Part shown: positions 33,005-44,551 of the stretch, piece by piece
How positions within the stretch are numbered: the stretch's first letter is position 1
How the letters are laid out: each line of letters opens with the position of its first letter
Origin: Gnetum montanum
Taxonomy: Eukaryota; Streptophyta; Gnetopsida; Gnetales; Gnetaceae
Assembly (NCBI GenBank): GCA_015680685.1
Contig: MNCI01023951.1
Coordinates: 275,612-339,611, forward strand
Direction of reading: 5' to 3'
Length of the DNA stretch: 64,000 bases
The notes under the pieces: model-generated
The model's input: the letters and a program-made list of their open reading frames with translations, nothing else
Databases searched by the model: none
Told to the model about the DNA's origin: nothing
Translations under genes and position numbers: made by a program

Positions 33005-34542
33005 CCATAGAAATTGCGAATCAGCCTAAGGCGAAGATTCATGGTTCGGGCGAAATTTTATGACAAAAATCTAGAAGACAGAACAAGGCAAAAGGGTGCA
33101 TAGCATCAAGTCTCCAAGTTTCTTACAAATTTCAACCTTACTTTGTTTTCTCTCTTTACGCTACATTACGCAAAGTAGCGTAATGTCGCTCAGCGTAACT
33201 CTGTTTAACATAGCCCGATATCAGAAAGACTTGTCGCAAATTCCACCAAGTCTTTTGTTCAGGCCCAAGTTTACGCTCCGTTACGTAGAGAAACGTAATG
33301 AGCTTTGAAAAAGCCAAAGTCAGAGTCAAAGGAAGCGCGGTAGATTGGTTTCTTCTTTCTTGCAAAATGGTCGCTTTATGCTCATTACGCTACATACTGT
33401 ACACAAGTGTAATTTATGGTAAAGTTGACCATTTTTACGCTCTATTACGCTTTGTGGTGTGAATGAGTGTAAAACAGCTTGAATCAACTACTCCCATGCT
33501 CTATTACGCTCTGCCATGTGACGCAGCGTAAACGAGCATAATATAGCATAAAGCCGACTAAAACAGTACCCGATACGTGCCTGCCATTCAAACGAGCGAT
33601 ACACTGATGAGTGTATTATGCGTAGTATGCGTAATTATGAAGCAGCTTCAGCGGAAGTGGTTGACAGTGTACTTTGCCATTTTTTCCAGATACATGATGC
33701 GACATGACCAGTTTCAACACAAAGTTTCCCAAGTCAACGACATTTTGAAAGTTCAAGACACATGTCACCAAGGCCGTGCCTTCTCCACGTATTATCGAAC
33801 CTATAAATACTCCAGTTGGTGAAGAAAAGAAAGGGAGATTCAGCTTATTTTTGGGGGCATCATCTTTTAGCAAAGACAGAAGACATTTTGAGCATTGATA
33901 GCAGGAGTGATTAGTCCTTTGGCGAAAAATATATTTCTCTCCATTGGCGATCATTGGTAGTTTGAGCAGAGACTACCGAAGGCAGAGGGAATAGATCAGA
34001 GATCAAGAGATCAACTGGTGCGGTTGGCAAGATCTATTGATCAGAAACAGTTGATCGATAGACATTCAAGCTTGACCTTCCTTGCATCCCATCTTTGGCT
34101 TACGAGGTAGACCAAGCCTCATTCTGTACTCCTTGTCAAACAGTTTTCTTGTTATTTTGTGTATGCTTCGCACAAGATAAGCGGAGTTTTCCACTGGAAC
34201 TTTGTATACAATATACTCAGTTTTCAAGTCAAAGTAGAGATCTTAGAATTGCATATTTTTCTTAAATCTGATCCTCCTTGTCGTGTTGACGTTGTCATTA
34301 TTTCAATTTATCTACATCATTTTCTACTCCTTTTACGATTCATCGAATCAAATTATTTCACGGAATATCTATAATATTCATCAATTTACTGATTGAATAA
34401 GTCCCTGTCTGATTGACAAGACCGTTCAGGGCACCGCGGATTCTTTTTCTCCAGCACGGCCCTCGCACGGATCCGTGGTTAAGACTGTGTACACGGATTT
34501 TCGTTTTGTATTTTCCAGCTACTGACATTTTCCGTCATTACA
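32998..34542 (+). repeat. 3' LTR of element B (1,545 bp)
   Basis: Matches 17063-18608, starts TGAAACACCATAG and ends CGTCATTACA. The same five U3 inverted repeats and the TATA box are present, with changes mostly at CpG. Confidence 0.93.
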
Positions 34543-34547
34543 ATAAC
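34543..34547. repeat. Target site duplication of element B, right copy (ATAAC)
   Basis: Exact copy of 17058-17062. Confidence 0.9.
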
Positions 34548-35912
34548 TAGCACTGTCCTTAGAAATGGTGCCAATGATGAGCGACGATGTACCCCTATGC
34601 TCAACCATACGAATATAAGTGTGTACACGCGATCCAATCGAACTCCGCATATAGACTAGTTGTGGGACCTAGATAGTTACACGTTGACCATAGTTTACTT
34701 TCTTTCCACTTGGACAAGTATTTTCTTTATCACATATTGTTTAGTCCAGAGTGAGGTGTATGATGTGATTTTTAACACTAGGCTGCTCTTAGAGACAATG
34801 AGAAATAATCGTGATTAAGCTAATAAGCGATATGAAGTAAAATTTAAGCTAGCCTAAGTGTAATGAGCATTTGTCCTTAATCATCCGTATGCATCTTGGA
34901 CCTCATGTACTACTTCTGGGGTTACCAAGCACACATTACTTGAGCACTACTAGATATGCTACTGGGTTACCAAGTAGATACACTTTAAATTTTTGTGATG
35001 AAGATGTACTCATTTCGCATTAATAATAGGAATAGTAAATGATGATAAAGAAATATTAACTAAGGAAACAACAAATAATAATTAACAATTAAACAATTAA
35101 AAACTAAGTGAATGCTACAATGATGGAGTAATCTTGATCTTTCTTGCCGATTGTGTGTGTGTCCAAGTACATCACACTCGAACAAAGGTTCTGTATAGTT
35201 ACAAGCATCACACTATGGGAATGCACTTGCAAGCTAACTAAAAACTAACTCAAAAATGACAAAAAGACTCAACCCAAAGACTTACCAGAAAGACACCCCT
35301 CCCCATGTGCCTGATTACTATATTTATAGGCCAACACAAGAATCCTGATATCATGTATATGATATCGTATCCAGGCTAAGATATGGCGTACTTGATATCA
35401 CATACTCGATATTTGGGCCTAGCAAACCACAATTCATCAAGACTCTTTCACTAGGTGGTCCAAAACTCTTAGCGAGAATAGGAATTTTGGAGGAACAATT
35501 CATCTTTTTACTCAAGGTTATGAGAATAATTGTTTATTTTCTATAGCAAAGTCTAACCAATACATACTAATACTACTTCCCCTAAAAATGTTGATCTCTT
35601 GACAAAGCTTTAAATTATAATTATTTTTTTTGTGATAATTTATTCAACTCATGTTACGTTGGCTAAAATTAAATATTTAATTATTCATGATTATGAAAGT
35701 TCTGAAATCTAGCATATAGTCATGCGTGAATTTTTTTCAAAAAAATCCATTTACAACAATGTCAAACTGAATGAACGATAAGTGAAATCCATCACTTTTA
35801 AATGTATGTTTTTAGATATTCCAAAAATTTATTTTTCTTATTATTTTTTAGGGTTCTTTCTTGGCTAGGGCAATGACATCTCTCAATGCACTTAGAATAT
35901 CGTATTGCCATC
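34548..35912 (-). other. Leader and probable LTR part of element F (minus)
   Basis: Continues F across the B insertion. On the minus strand there is a TATA box CCTATAAATATAG (35318-35330), and near 34562-34585 a TTGGCACCATTTCTAAGG sequence that could be the primer site next to an LTR end. The outer end is cut by element C at 35913. No ORF of note; LTR limits are not resolved. Confidence 0.45.
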
Positions 35913-37640
35913 TGTACTAACCGAAATCATCGACGTAAGGCTAGAAGGGAGAAACAAACATTAAAAGATTGTTGGAAAGACACAGTCAACCCTGCTTTCA
36001 CGTGAGGGCAAGCTAGAAAAGGAAATGAAGGTAGAGTGACTTGGATGGTCTGCACGCAAATCAACCAAGGACTTCCCTGAACGTAAGCTATGACTTGCAC
36101 TAGGATTATCGTAACTGATGTACAAAATGTAAACAATGATGCACAAAATGCAAATAGAGCGTATACCGAACTGTATTGTAAACAAAGCATAAAATGAATT
36201 AAAAATAGAGTAAACAATATAATGGAAGGAAAAAATGAACTGTATTGTATTGCTTAGAATGAATGTGCACTCGTCAAAGCATAGTTGGGCATGTGGATGG
36301 CAAGTCAAGCACTAAGCCCCAGGGTGATATGCTTACAGGTGCTTAGATGCTAGGAATCAGGTGCACCCGAGCATCCAAAAGTTGCTAGTGAGTGTTTCCT
36401 AAGTTGTTAACCTTAAAAATTTCCAACCTCATTTATGTGAATGGATGGGATATTTATAAGGTTTGGCTAGGTTTGGTTATTGAACTCATAGATGGATCAA
36501 TCGCTGGAAAACAAGAGGAAAATAGATCATGTGATAAGTGTTAGATGGACAGCTACGTGTCAATTACACATGCATAGGCAAGCTATGTTCTTGACCGGAT
36601 GCACTGTATCTTACAACGTGTATTGGCTTACGCAAGCTAGCTTATGCCCATGGAAGCAGATACAATTTGGAGTGTAAGAGCTTGACCAGCTCACAGATGA
36701 TGAAAATTTACAATGAAAATCATAATGTAAAACAAGAGAGATTGACTCCAGCTTTCTTGAAACATCTCGATCCTTGAATTGACTACTACAGGATGTCGAT
36801 TTGAGTGGTTTTGTGGCTATTTGCGACATCTCTGCTTCACCAGAGCTTCCAGTGTGAGTTGATTTTTTATTGGCCTATCCTCAACATGTGTTTGGCATGC
36901 TTTGGATCGGGCGTGATCAGTACTCACACTGCACTCACATTGCACTCACACTATACTCACACTACCAGTGTGACCTAGACATGAGTGAGCTAAAAATGAC
37001 ATACTTCACACCAATTTTTAACCTTTGAACCCTATTTCTTAAGTACAGCAATTGCCTGACTATGGTTAACCTTGAGAGTAATCTGTAGGTCAAAATTGAG
37101 ATGAAATATGCCTTGTTTTAAACCACTTATGGTAGCTCATGCTGGACTCACGCTGCCAGCATGACCTTAGCATGAGCTATAAAAACTTGCAATTTTGGAC
37201 CCAAACTCTGGAATTCTGAAGGCTAGGACTTGAAGTTTCAATAATGAACCCTGAGGAAGACTTTCACATTTTAAATCAAACCATTTAGACTCATTTTTAA
37301 GGCTATAAAAGTTGCTCACATTGTACTCATGCTGCCAATGTGACCTCAACGTGACCACAGCGTGAGTGAGAAAATTTGTACAATTTGACCTAGAATTTGA
37401 ACTCCCGAATGCTGAAACTTAAAGTGGATTATAGTGACCCTTGAAGATTTCTTGCACCCTCAAATTGGACCATCTTTGACTTGATTTTGGAGTCGTTGGA
37501 GTTGCTCATGCTGAGGGCAAGCTAGCTTGACAAGCTGAGCGTGAGTTACATGCCTTAGTCAAATGTTTGTCTTCCAAAAGCTCAAAAGGATCTGAGTTGT
37601 TCTCATTTCAAACTATTAGGCAAAAATTAGTGGTGTTTCA
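35913..37640 (-). repeat. 3' LTR of element C (about 1,728 bp)
   Basis: On the minus strand it starts TGAAACACCACTAATT at 37640, like B and E. The end near 35913 was placed by similarity of TGTACTAACCGAAATCATCGACG to the reversed end of E's LTR. TATA box on the minus strand at 36451-36460 (CTTATAAATA). U3 carries CTCACACT/AGTGTGA and CTCACGCTG/CAGCGTGAG inverted words at 36920-37550. Confidence 0.75.
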
Positions 37641-37708
37641 TTGGCCCCTCTTTGTTGAATTCTAGAGGAATCCACCTGAGAGGCATCGAAAAAGAAGTAC
37701 AAAACACC
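37641..37708 (-). promoter_or_regulatory. Polypurine tract and inverted repeat, element C
   Basis: Minus strand: CAACAAAGAGGGGCCAA directly before the LTR. An upstream GGTGTTTTG (37708-37700) is a near inverse of the LTR start TGAAACACC, as in E, but the inner arm pair is poor here. Confidence 0.7.
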
Positions 37709-38800
37709 ATGACCAACCAAGCACCAAGCATTATCCATCGGTCCCTAGCTGGCTGTCATCACACCGTGTTCAAAAGTACATGGGATTGAGGAAGTGCAGT
37801 TTCAAGATGCAAGGGGATTGGTTGTAACTGGGGAAATCAGGAGTTAATCAAGGGTTATAATTTTGTTGGAATTGTGGGAGAGGAATGCTCTCACGTGAAC
37901 ATGCCATATTTTTTGGTCCTTGTCAATAGCTAGTGTTTAGCATACTCGGAACCAAGACATAGGAGGTGCATTCTTTAGACAAACGGGAAACTTGTAGAGT
38001 GTTTACAGTGGGCCATTGTAAATAGCCAAAGCCACGCGATGATGTGCAACATGATCTTTTGAGATGCGAGTGTAACTATTTTTTCTAAGACAATTGCCTT
38101 CCCGCCTGGAGCTTGTATGAGAAGAGCCAATGGTCTTTGTTCTATGATGTCCACAAGTTCATGCAGAGACTTTTCCATGCATTTTTCTCTTTGATATTTT
38201 TGTTCTTTTTCTTTTTGTTCCTTTTTTTTTTGTTCTTTTGTGGAAGAGCTTGCTTTCAGTGTTATACTCATGCTCATGCATTTACATTTGTATCATGTAC
38301 TATGTACTGTGTTTTGCATTGCAACTGCTTAGAGAATCATAGTGTGCAATAGTGTATCAAGAGCTTTGAGATGAGTAGAATGTATCCAAGGGGTGTAATT
38401 GAATAGGATAAGGGGAACATGATGAGGAATAGGGAGTGTATCATGAGTTGGGAATGTACTTATGAATGGATTGATTAACCTAGTTACATGCGTTAGGAGG
38501 AATGCGATACCTTGTCTTCATGATTAAGTGCATCTATGCACAAATGCCTCAGCTGTGTCATCCTGCAAACATAACTCCAAAAACACAAGAAAACCACAAA
38601 TGATTCAGTTAACTAAGTACTTTGAACTTGAAAACAACCAAGGATATGGAGCCACCATGTGCAATTTCAAAGTAGAAAAAACCACATCAACTTCATCTGG
38701 GTCCATGAGAGAAATTATGTAGCAAGTTTTTCTAGAATAGGTATAGCCAATTGTAGCAACATATCTTTTCAAGTATTTCCTGGTCGTCAATGATATTTCC
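37709..38800 (-). other. Spacer between block 2 and 3' LTR, element C
   Basis: A sense ORF of 100 residues (38277-37975, minus) has a Lys/Glu/Gln-rich run arising from a pyrimidine-rich stretch near 38190-38240. No domain recognised; not similar to the ORF in the same place in B. Otherwise non-coding. Confidence 0.5.
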
Positions 38801-39250
38801 AGTTTATAGTCTTAGTGGACTATTCTAGATTAGTTTCACATCATAACCCTTTGGAAAGTGCTAGTTTAGTGTCATAGTGGATGGTACATTGCTAGTTTAT
38901 AGTGGTAGTGGACTATGAAGAGGCAAACCATTTTATAGTCTTAGTGGACTATTCTAGATTAGTTTTACATCATAACCCTTTGGAAAGTGCTATTTTAGTG
39001 TCATAGTGGATGATACATTGCTAGTTTATAGTGGTAGTGGACTATGAAGAGGCAAACCATTTTATAGTCTTAGTGGACTCTGGATGCTAGTTTTACATCA
39101 TGGCTAACAAATGTGGTAGATTAGTATCATACCATACGGAGCTCTGTGGTGTCAGTTTCCTGTCATGACTCCAGGACACTGTCTAGTGCTAGTTTCAATT
39201 CATAGCCCCAGGACTTTTCTATGGTATCGTTTTTAGGTCATGACGCCAAC
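38801..39250 (-). repeat. Repeat block 2 of element C, with 129-bp higher-order repeat
   Basis: Units of 30-35 bases with plus-strand core TAGTTTATAGTSNTAGTGGAC / TAGTTTAGTGTCATAGTGGA. A four-unit segment is duplicated almost exactly: starts at 38803, 38932 and 39061 are 129 bases apart. Confidence 0.9.
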
Positions 39251-39272
39251 ATCTCTACATACATCAAGTTCA

Positions 39273-40630
39273 TCATACATAGTACCATTTTAGGTACAGG
39301 TGATTTGTAGGAAAAGCGAACTCATTCCTGTCCATGTCAGCAAGTTTGAATGCTCCATTATTGTACACCTTTGTGACTAAGTAAGGCCCTTCCTAGTTAA
39401 CTGAGAATTTATCTGGATGTTCACGGATAGCCTTAAGGACTAGGTCTTCTTCTTTAATCAGGCACTTATGCAGATCGTGTTTGTGTCGTTGCCATTGTTG
39501 TTTCTAGTACCACTTGATCTAATCAAGTGTTTGTATATGTTCCTCCTCCACTGAGTCAAGGTCAGCAATGTGCAGTTCATCACTTTGGCTTTCATTAAGG
39601 AGGCCTGAGAGGACTATCCACAATGAGGGAACCTTTAACTCCAAAGGTAAAAAAGCTTTAGATTCGTATACAAGACTATATGGAGTTTTACCTGTAGATG
39701 TTCTATGTGTCATTCTATATGCCCATAATGTGTAGACTAGTTGTTCATGTCATCTCCTCTTGCTCTGATTTAGCATCTTTTTGAGCACCATGATGATAGT
39801 TTTGTTTGTAGCCTCTACTTGACCATTACTCTGTAGGTAGTAAGGTGACAAGAATGCATGTTTAATACCTAGGCTTTCATAGAAGCTTTTAGTATCTTCA
39901 CTACTAAACTGTGGTCCATTGTTAGCAACGATGGTCATCGAAATACCAAAAAGGATCATGATGTTTTCTATTATCAAATTTCAAACATGTTTAGAAGTGG
40001 TCTTCCTAAGGAGAATAGCTTCTACCCATTTTGTGAAGTATTTAGTCACAGTGATAACGAAGCTATGTCCTACGAAGGATCATGGCATTATCGGTCCAAT
40101 TAAGTTTAATCCCCATCTTTGGAATGGCCATGTGATTTGCATTGTGTGTAATTCATTAGGTGGCACATGTATTAGGTTACCATGCCTTTGGCAAATTTCA
40201 CATGTCCTGACCTTGGAGAAGCACTCATACTCCATGTGCGGCCAGTAGAAGCCCAAGCGCCTAATCTTTGTTGCCATTGCTTTGGGTGCTATGTGCCCTC
40301 CACAAAGTCCTTCATGGACTTTTTCTACAATTGTTTGACTATCGATGCTACTAACACACATCAACAAAATGCCTTCATAGGATTTACGACACAAGGTGTC
40401 TCCTATTGATGCATATTGTGGAGAGCGTTTTCCCACGGCGTCTTTTTGAGCATTTGTGAAATGTTGTGAAGGTTCACCATGTAGGAGGTACTCTTTCATG
40501 TCATCGTACCATTCTATACTGCATGTTGTGCTAACAGAGGCTATGGGCATTTCATCAAGAGCATCAGTTATAGGTTTGTCATAATTTGTTATAGAGCTAG
40601 GCAATGCATGGAACATTTCAAGTGTCATGT
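39273..40630 (-). pseudogene. Integrase, element C
   Basis: Zinc region GFYWPHM and VRTCEICQRHGNL; core with first Asp changed (QRWGLNLIGP), second changed (VANNGPQFSS) and the Glu kept (GQVEATNK). C-terminal part: LIKEEDLVLKAIRE, EGPYLVTKVYNNG, ending HLYLKWYYV and stop at 39273. Several stops and frameshifts. Confidence 0.82.
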
Positions 40631-42646
40631 TTAGTGCTAGTGTAGCAAGTGCATCGGAAATGGTGTTTTTGCTTCTAGGGACATGCTATATATCCACATC
40701 TATTAATTGCTTCAGCAAATGTTTGGTCAAATCACAATATGGTTGCAAATGGAGAGCTTTGCATGAATAAAATTTTGTGCTTGATTAATGACTAATTGTG
40801 AATCACCTTGAACTACAAGATGTGCGATTCCTAAAGTCCATGCTGCTCAAAGACCTCTAAGAAGACCTTCGTATTCTTCCACATTATTGATACAGGGAAA
40901 GGTTAATTGATAGGTGAAGAGCTAGATTTCTCTATAGGGGTATGCTAAAATGGCCTCAGAACTTCCTCCATCGAAACAACATTCTCGTAGTTATCAGGTA
41001 CAGTATCTATACTATTAATATTCTCATCGGGAAATTCAGGGTTAATCATTCCTTGATCATGTGTTGGTCAAATGGTCAATTGTGTGACTATTTCCTAACC
41101 TTTTTTGGAGGATTGAACAACATAGTGTAAGTCAAACTCTACGATCATCGCTTTTCACCTAACTATCCTACTCGACTCGTAGATGTTGTTAATGATGGCG
41201 TGGAGTACATTATTCTTGCAAGTTATGTAGACTTGACTATAGAAGAGATAATGCCATCATTTCTTCAAGGAGAAGACAAGGGCAAGGCATGATTTCACCA
41301 TGTTGTTGTATCATTGTTCATAGGCAATTAGAGCATGGCTTAGGTAATAGACAGGGATCTCAATTCCATCCTTACGTTTTTGACAAAGCATCAATGCAAT
41401 GGAAGAATCAGAAGTTGCAAGGTATATGTAGAAGGGTTTATCACTCTGTGGGGGATAAACTATTGGTAGTTGAGACAACTCTTGCTTTATGTTCTTGAAT
41501 GCTTCCTGGCACTATTGGGTCCATTGGAAATGCACATCCTTTTGTAATAGGTGTTTCATGGATCTCAACTTATCCATCAGCCTTTCAATAAAGCATCTAA
41601 TGAATTGTAGCCTACCTGTAGACCACGTAGTTCAGTAAGGTTTTTTGATGGTTTCATGTTAATTATTGCCTTAACCTTATCAGGGTCTACCCGTATCCCT
41701 ATTCCAGAGACTACGAAGCCAAGAATTTTTCCCATTTTGACACCAAAGACATACTTCTTTGGATTGAGTCTAAGGTCATATTTGAGACAACGTTTAAGCA
41801 CTAGGTCTAGATCTTTTGCATGTTGTTCAGTTTTGTTAGATTTAACCGTGATGTCGTCAACATAATCATTGAGAAAATTGAGCATGTAATCACTAAACAT
41901 ATATTTCATTACTCGTTGATATGTAGCACCTGCATTTTTAAGACCAAATGATATCATCTTATAGCAGAATGTGCCTCAAGGCGTCATAAAGTTTGTTCTA
42001 AGTTGATGTTCCAAGTTTATTCTTATTTGATTGTATCCTGAAAATCCATCCATAAAGGATAATAGTGCATGCCTAGCAGTTGTGTCAATAAGTTGATCGA
42101 TGCTAGGTAGTGGGAAGTCATCCTTTATAGTGGTTGTGTTGAGATCACGAAAGTCAATGCATATGTGTATACTACTATTCTTCTTAGGAACTACGACAAT
42201 GTTTGATACCCAGTTAGAATAGTTAATAACTCAGATGAAATCAGTTTGACTTTTGCATCAAGAATGATGTTGTGTTGGACGATTCGAGGGTCTAATCCTG
42301 GCATGTCGGTATATGACCATGCGAATATTTTTATATTTTCTTTCAGTACTTCATTGATGTCACTGACAAGTCGTGAGCCCAGTATGGAACTTAATTTCAA
42401 TGTTCTAGTTTCATTATTGGATGTAGTAATGGGAACTTCAACAACAGGATCTTCAGTGATATTATCAACCTCTAGATCTAAGGTCTTAGCAACATTTTGA
42501 GTCCAGACCGATGTTTCCTGAGTGGAGGCTATTAAATTAGCATAAGCATATGGGTCTAGATCCAAGGATTCTAGATTGATTGCTCTTTTTACCTCCCCAT
42601 ATGGTCCACTGAGAGACAATGTTGAAAGCATATTCTTGGTCACCAT
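40631..42646 (-). pseudogene. Reverse transcriptase and two RNases H, element C
   Basis: Begins MVTKNMLSTLSLSGPYGEV at 42646. Pre-RT conserved DLEVDNITEDPVVEVP and AWSYTDMPGLDPRIVQHNIILD; RT part open at 41957-41577: SFGLKNAGATYQRVM, LNDYVDDITVKS, NPKKYVFGVKMGKILGFVV. The native RNase H and the second RNase H (about 41570-40630) are broken by frameshifts, but GDSQLVINQ and the DALATLALN ending are readable. Confidence 0.8.
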
Positions 42647-42946
42647 GTGCTTGCTCCTACCAATTTAAACCAGGGGCGAAATGAGTAACATTTACTTGAT
42701 GAAGGTGTTGTTAAATGTAAATGAGCACCTATGTACTGACGAAATTGTAGAACGTAGCGGTAGTTTAGTGTCATACCTGGACCATATGGAAGTTTTAGGC
42801 CATACTGGGCTGATAATATTCATGTCATTTTGTGTTATGGATGAGTGTATGAAGCATTGTTAATTTCTACATTTTGTGCAAGCAATAAGTTTATGGGATT
42901 TTAAAGTCTTATGGATTTTTATGTGCATCATTATGTATTTTTATAT

Positions 42947-42980
<34 letters not shown>

Positions 42981-44551
42981 CTTTAATATTTTGTCCTTAA
43001 TCCACAAGACTAAAATAAAGAGGAATGTAAGAATAGAACAAATACAACATAAGTAATAACATGAAAAAAATTAAACATGAAACACGGTAATTTAAACAAA
43101 TAAATATAAAGGTAAAAATGAAATTAAAAAATCACTAAATTTATGGTGAACATGTGGTTAAAAATGCGTTTTGAGGCACAGGGGCATCATTTGTGTTAGC
43201 GTGATTTTCATGGGTGTTGAGTTGAGGGGTGAGCAAGCTAGAGAGTGCAGCATGAGCAAGCTAGAGAGTGTAGCATGAGCGTTAGTGTGAGCATCAGCGT
43301 GAGCTACAGCATGAGTTAGAGGGCAGCCATGAAGGGAAAATGGAAAGCAAGCCAAGGTAAAAGAAACAGGCAAGCGAATCTGGCATTCGTGAAGGAGAGC
43401 GAAGAGCTACTTTAGTATCTCCCTCAAGCTAGGATTCTAGCATGGGATGGAGCTCTGCCTAGGTCCGTATCTTCCTTTCCTCTCCAGTATTCTGTACACA
43501 GCATTAGCTAGGGTAGCATGGTTTCTCATGGCTGCCATTTTCTACCACATGTTTAGTGCTATTTTGGGTTGTTTTGGGGATTCAGGGCTTGTTTCTGGGG
43601 TTTGTGGCTTGCTGTTTTTTTTTGTTGTTGTCTTTCGTGCACACGCGGTTGGATTAGGGCAAGTCATATTTTTGTTTTTATTTTGATTTTTTTTACTGGG
43701 GTGAGCATGGTGTGAGTGCTAGGGCTTCCTGGGCAGCATGAGTGCCAAGCATTCTTGGGCAATGTGAGCTTTCCCAAGGTAGTGTGAGCTGTAGGAACAG
43801 GCCCTAGCATGTGTTCTTGAGGAAACCCAACATGAGTTATAATGCAGGGTTAGTTTCTTGGGTAACGTAAGCTATAGGAACAAGCCCCAGTGTGAGTGCA
43901 TTGTAGGGTAGGTCAATTTTTTGGACAGTGTGAGTGCATTGCAGGCAAACCCCAGTCTGAGTGCCAAGGATCCCCAGCGTGAGTTGTTAGGGTAGGCCCT
44001 AGCGTGAGAAAAAGGGATGCCCAGCATGAGTGCCATGGGGATGCTCAACATGAGTACCAAGGAAACCCCCTCATAAGTGACTAAGTTTTGTTTAGGGCAC
44101 ATTTCAGGGTAGGCAACATGAGCATAGGGATGCTCAGCATGAGTGCCACAAAGATGCTCACCATGAGTACCAGGGAAACCCAGTGTGAGTACCAGGGAAA
44201 CCCCCTCATGAGCGACATTTGTGTTGAAACATGAAGATGCAAATTGTTTGTTGAAATTTTCATTGGCTTCTAGTGTTTAGGTCTATGTTTTTTATTGTTT
44301 CTTGTTTGGATAAATTTAAATACATTTCTACAAATCTATGAATGTTCATGGTTTTATACCTACATGTTCATTTTATGTTGCCTATGAAAAACTACTGTGT
44401 AAATGATTTCAATGTACCCCAGCGAGCATTAAATATACCAAATAAATATTGGTGTCCTTGTCTCATGGGATGCTGTTATGCATTTAAATGTTGTTTATGT
44501 GTGTTTTTGTTTTATATGATTTCATACTATTTTTAACACTTGGAATCTTTA
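42647..44551 (+). other. Upstream region of the antisense gene, element C
   Basis: Contains the pol 3' splice-like AG (42657-42658), two degenerate repeat-block units (42755-42810), a (TA)n run at about 42953-42976, and at 43170-44230 roughly two dozen GTGAG/ATGAG words (GTGAGTGCC, CATGAGTACC). ORFs in it have repetitive or hydrophobic translations and no domain. Confidence 0.55.

Larger units (their letters stand above)
17063..34542 (+). mobile_element. Element B: complete 17.48-kb Tat-like LTR retrotransposon with antisense gene
   Basis: LTRs at 17063-18608 and 32998-34542 (TG...TA / TG...CA), perfect 5-bp target duplication, PBS, gag-pro, antisense gene, RT, two RNases H, integrase, repeat blocks and purine tract all in order. 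A dozen differences in a ~220-base LTR stretch, mostly transitions, suggest about 5% divergence. It lies inside element F. Stops and frameshifts in gag-pol and loss of the integrase triad make it non-autonomous now. Confidence 0.93.

Noticed and set aside
37975-38277. Lys/Glu-rich ORF in the spacer of C as an accessory gene
   Set aside because: The charged run comes from a pyrimidine-rich simple sequence and there is no counterpart in B or E.
42953-42976. (TA)n run as a functional element
   Set aside because: An ordinary microsatellite; a similar short run lies at about 32528.
43447-43686. 79-residue hydrophobic ORF as a membrane protein
   Set aside because: It lies in the repetitive upstream region of the antisense gene, is rich in poly-T and has no homologue in B.
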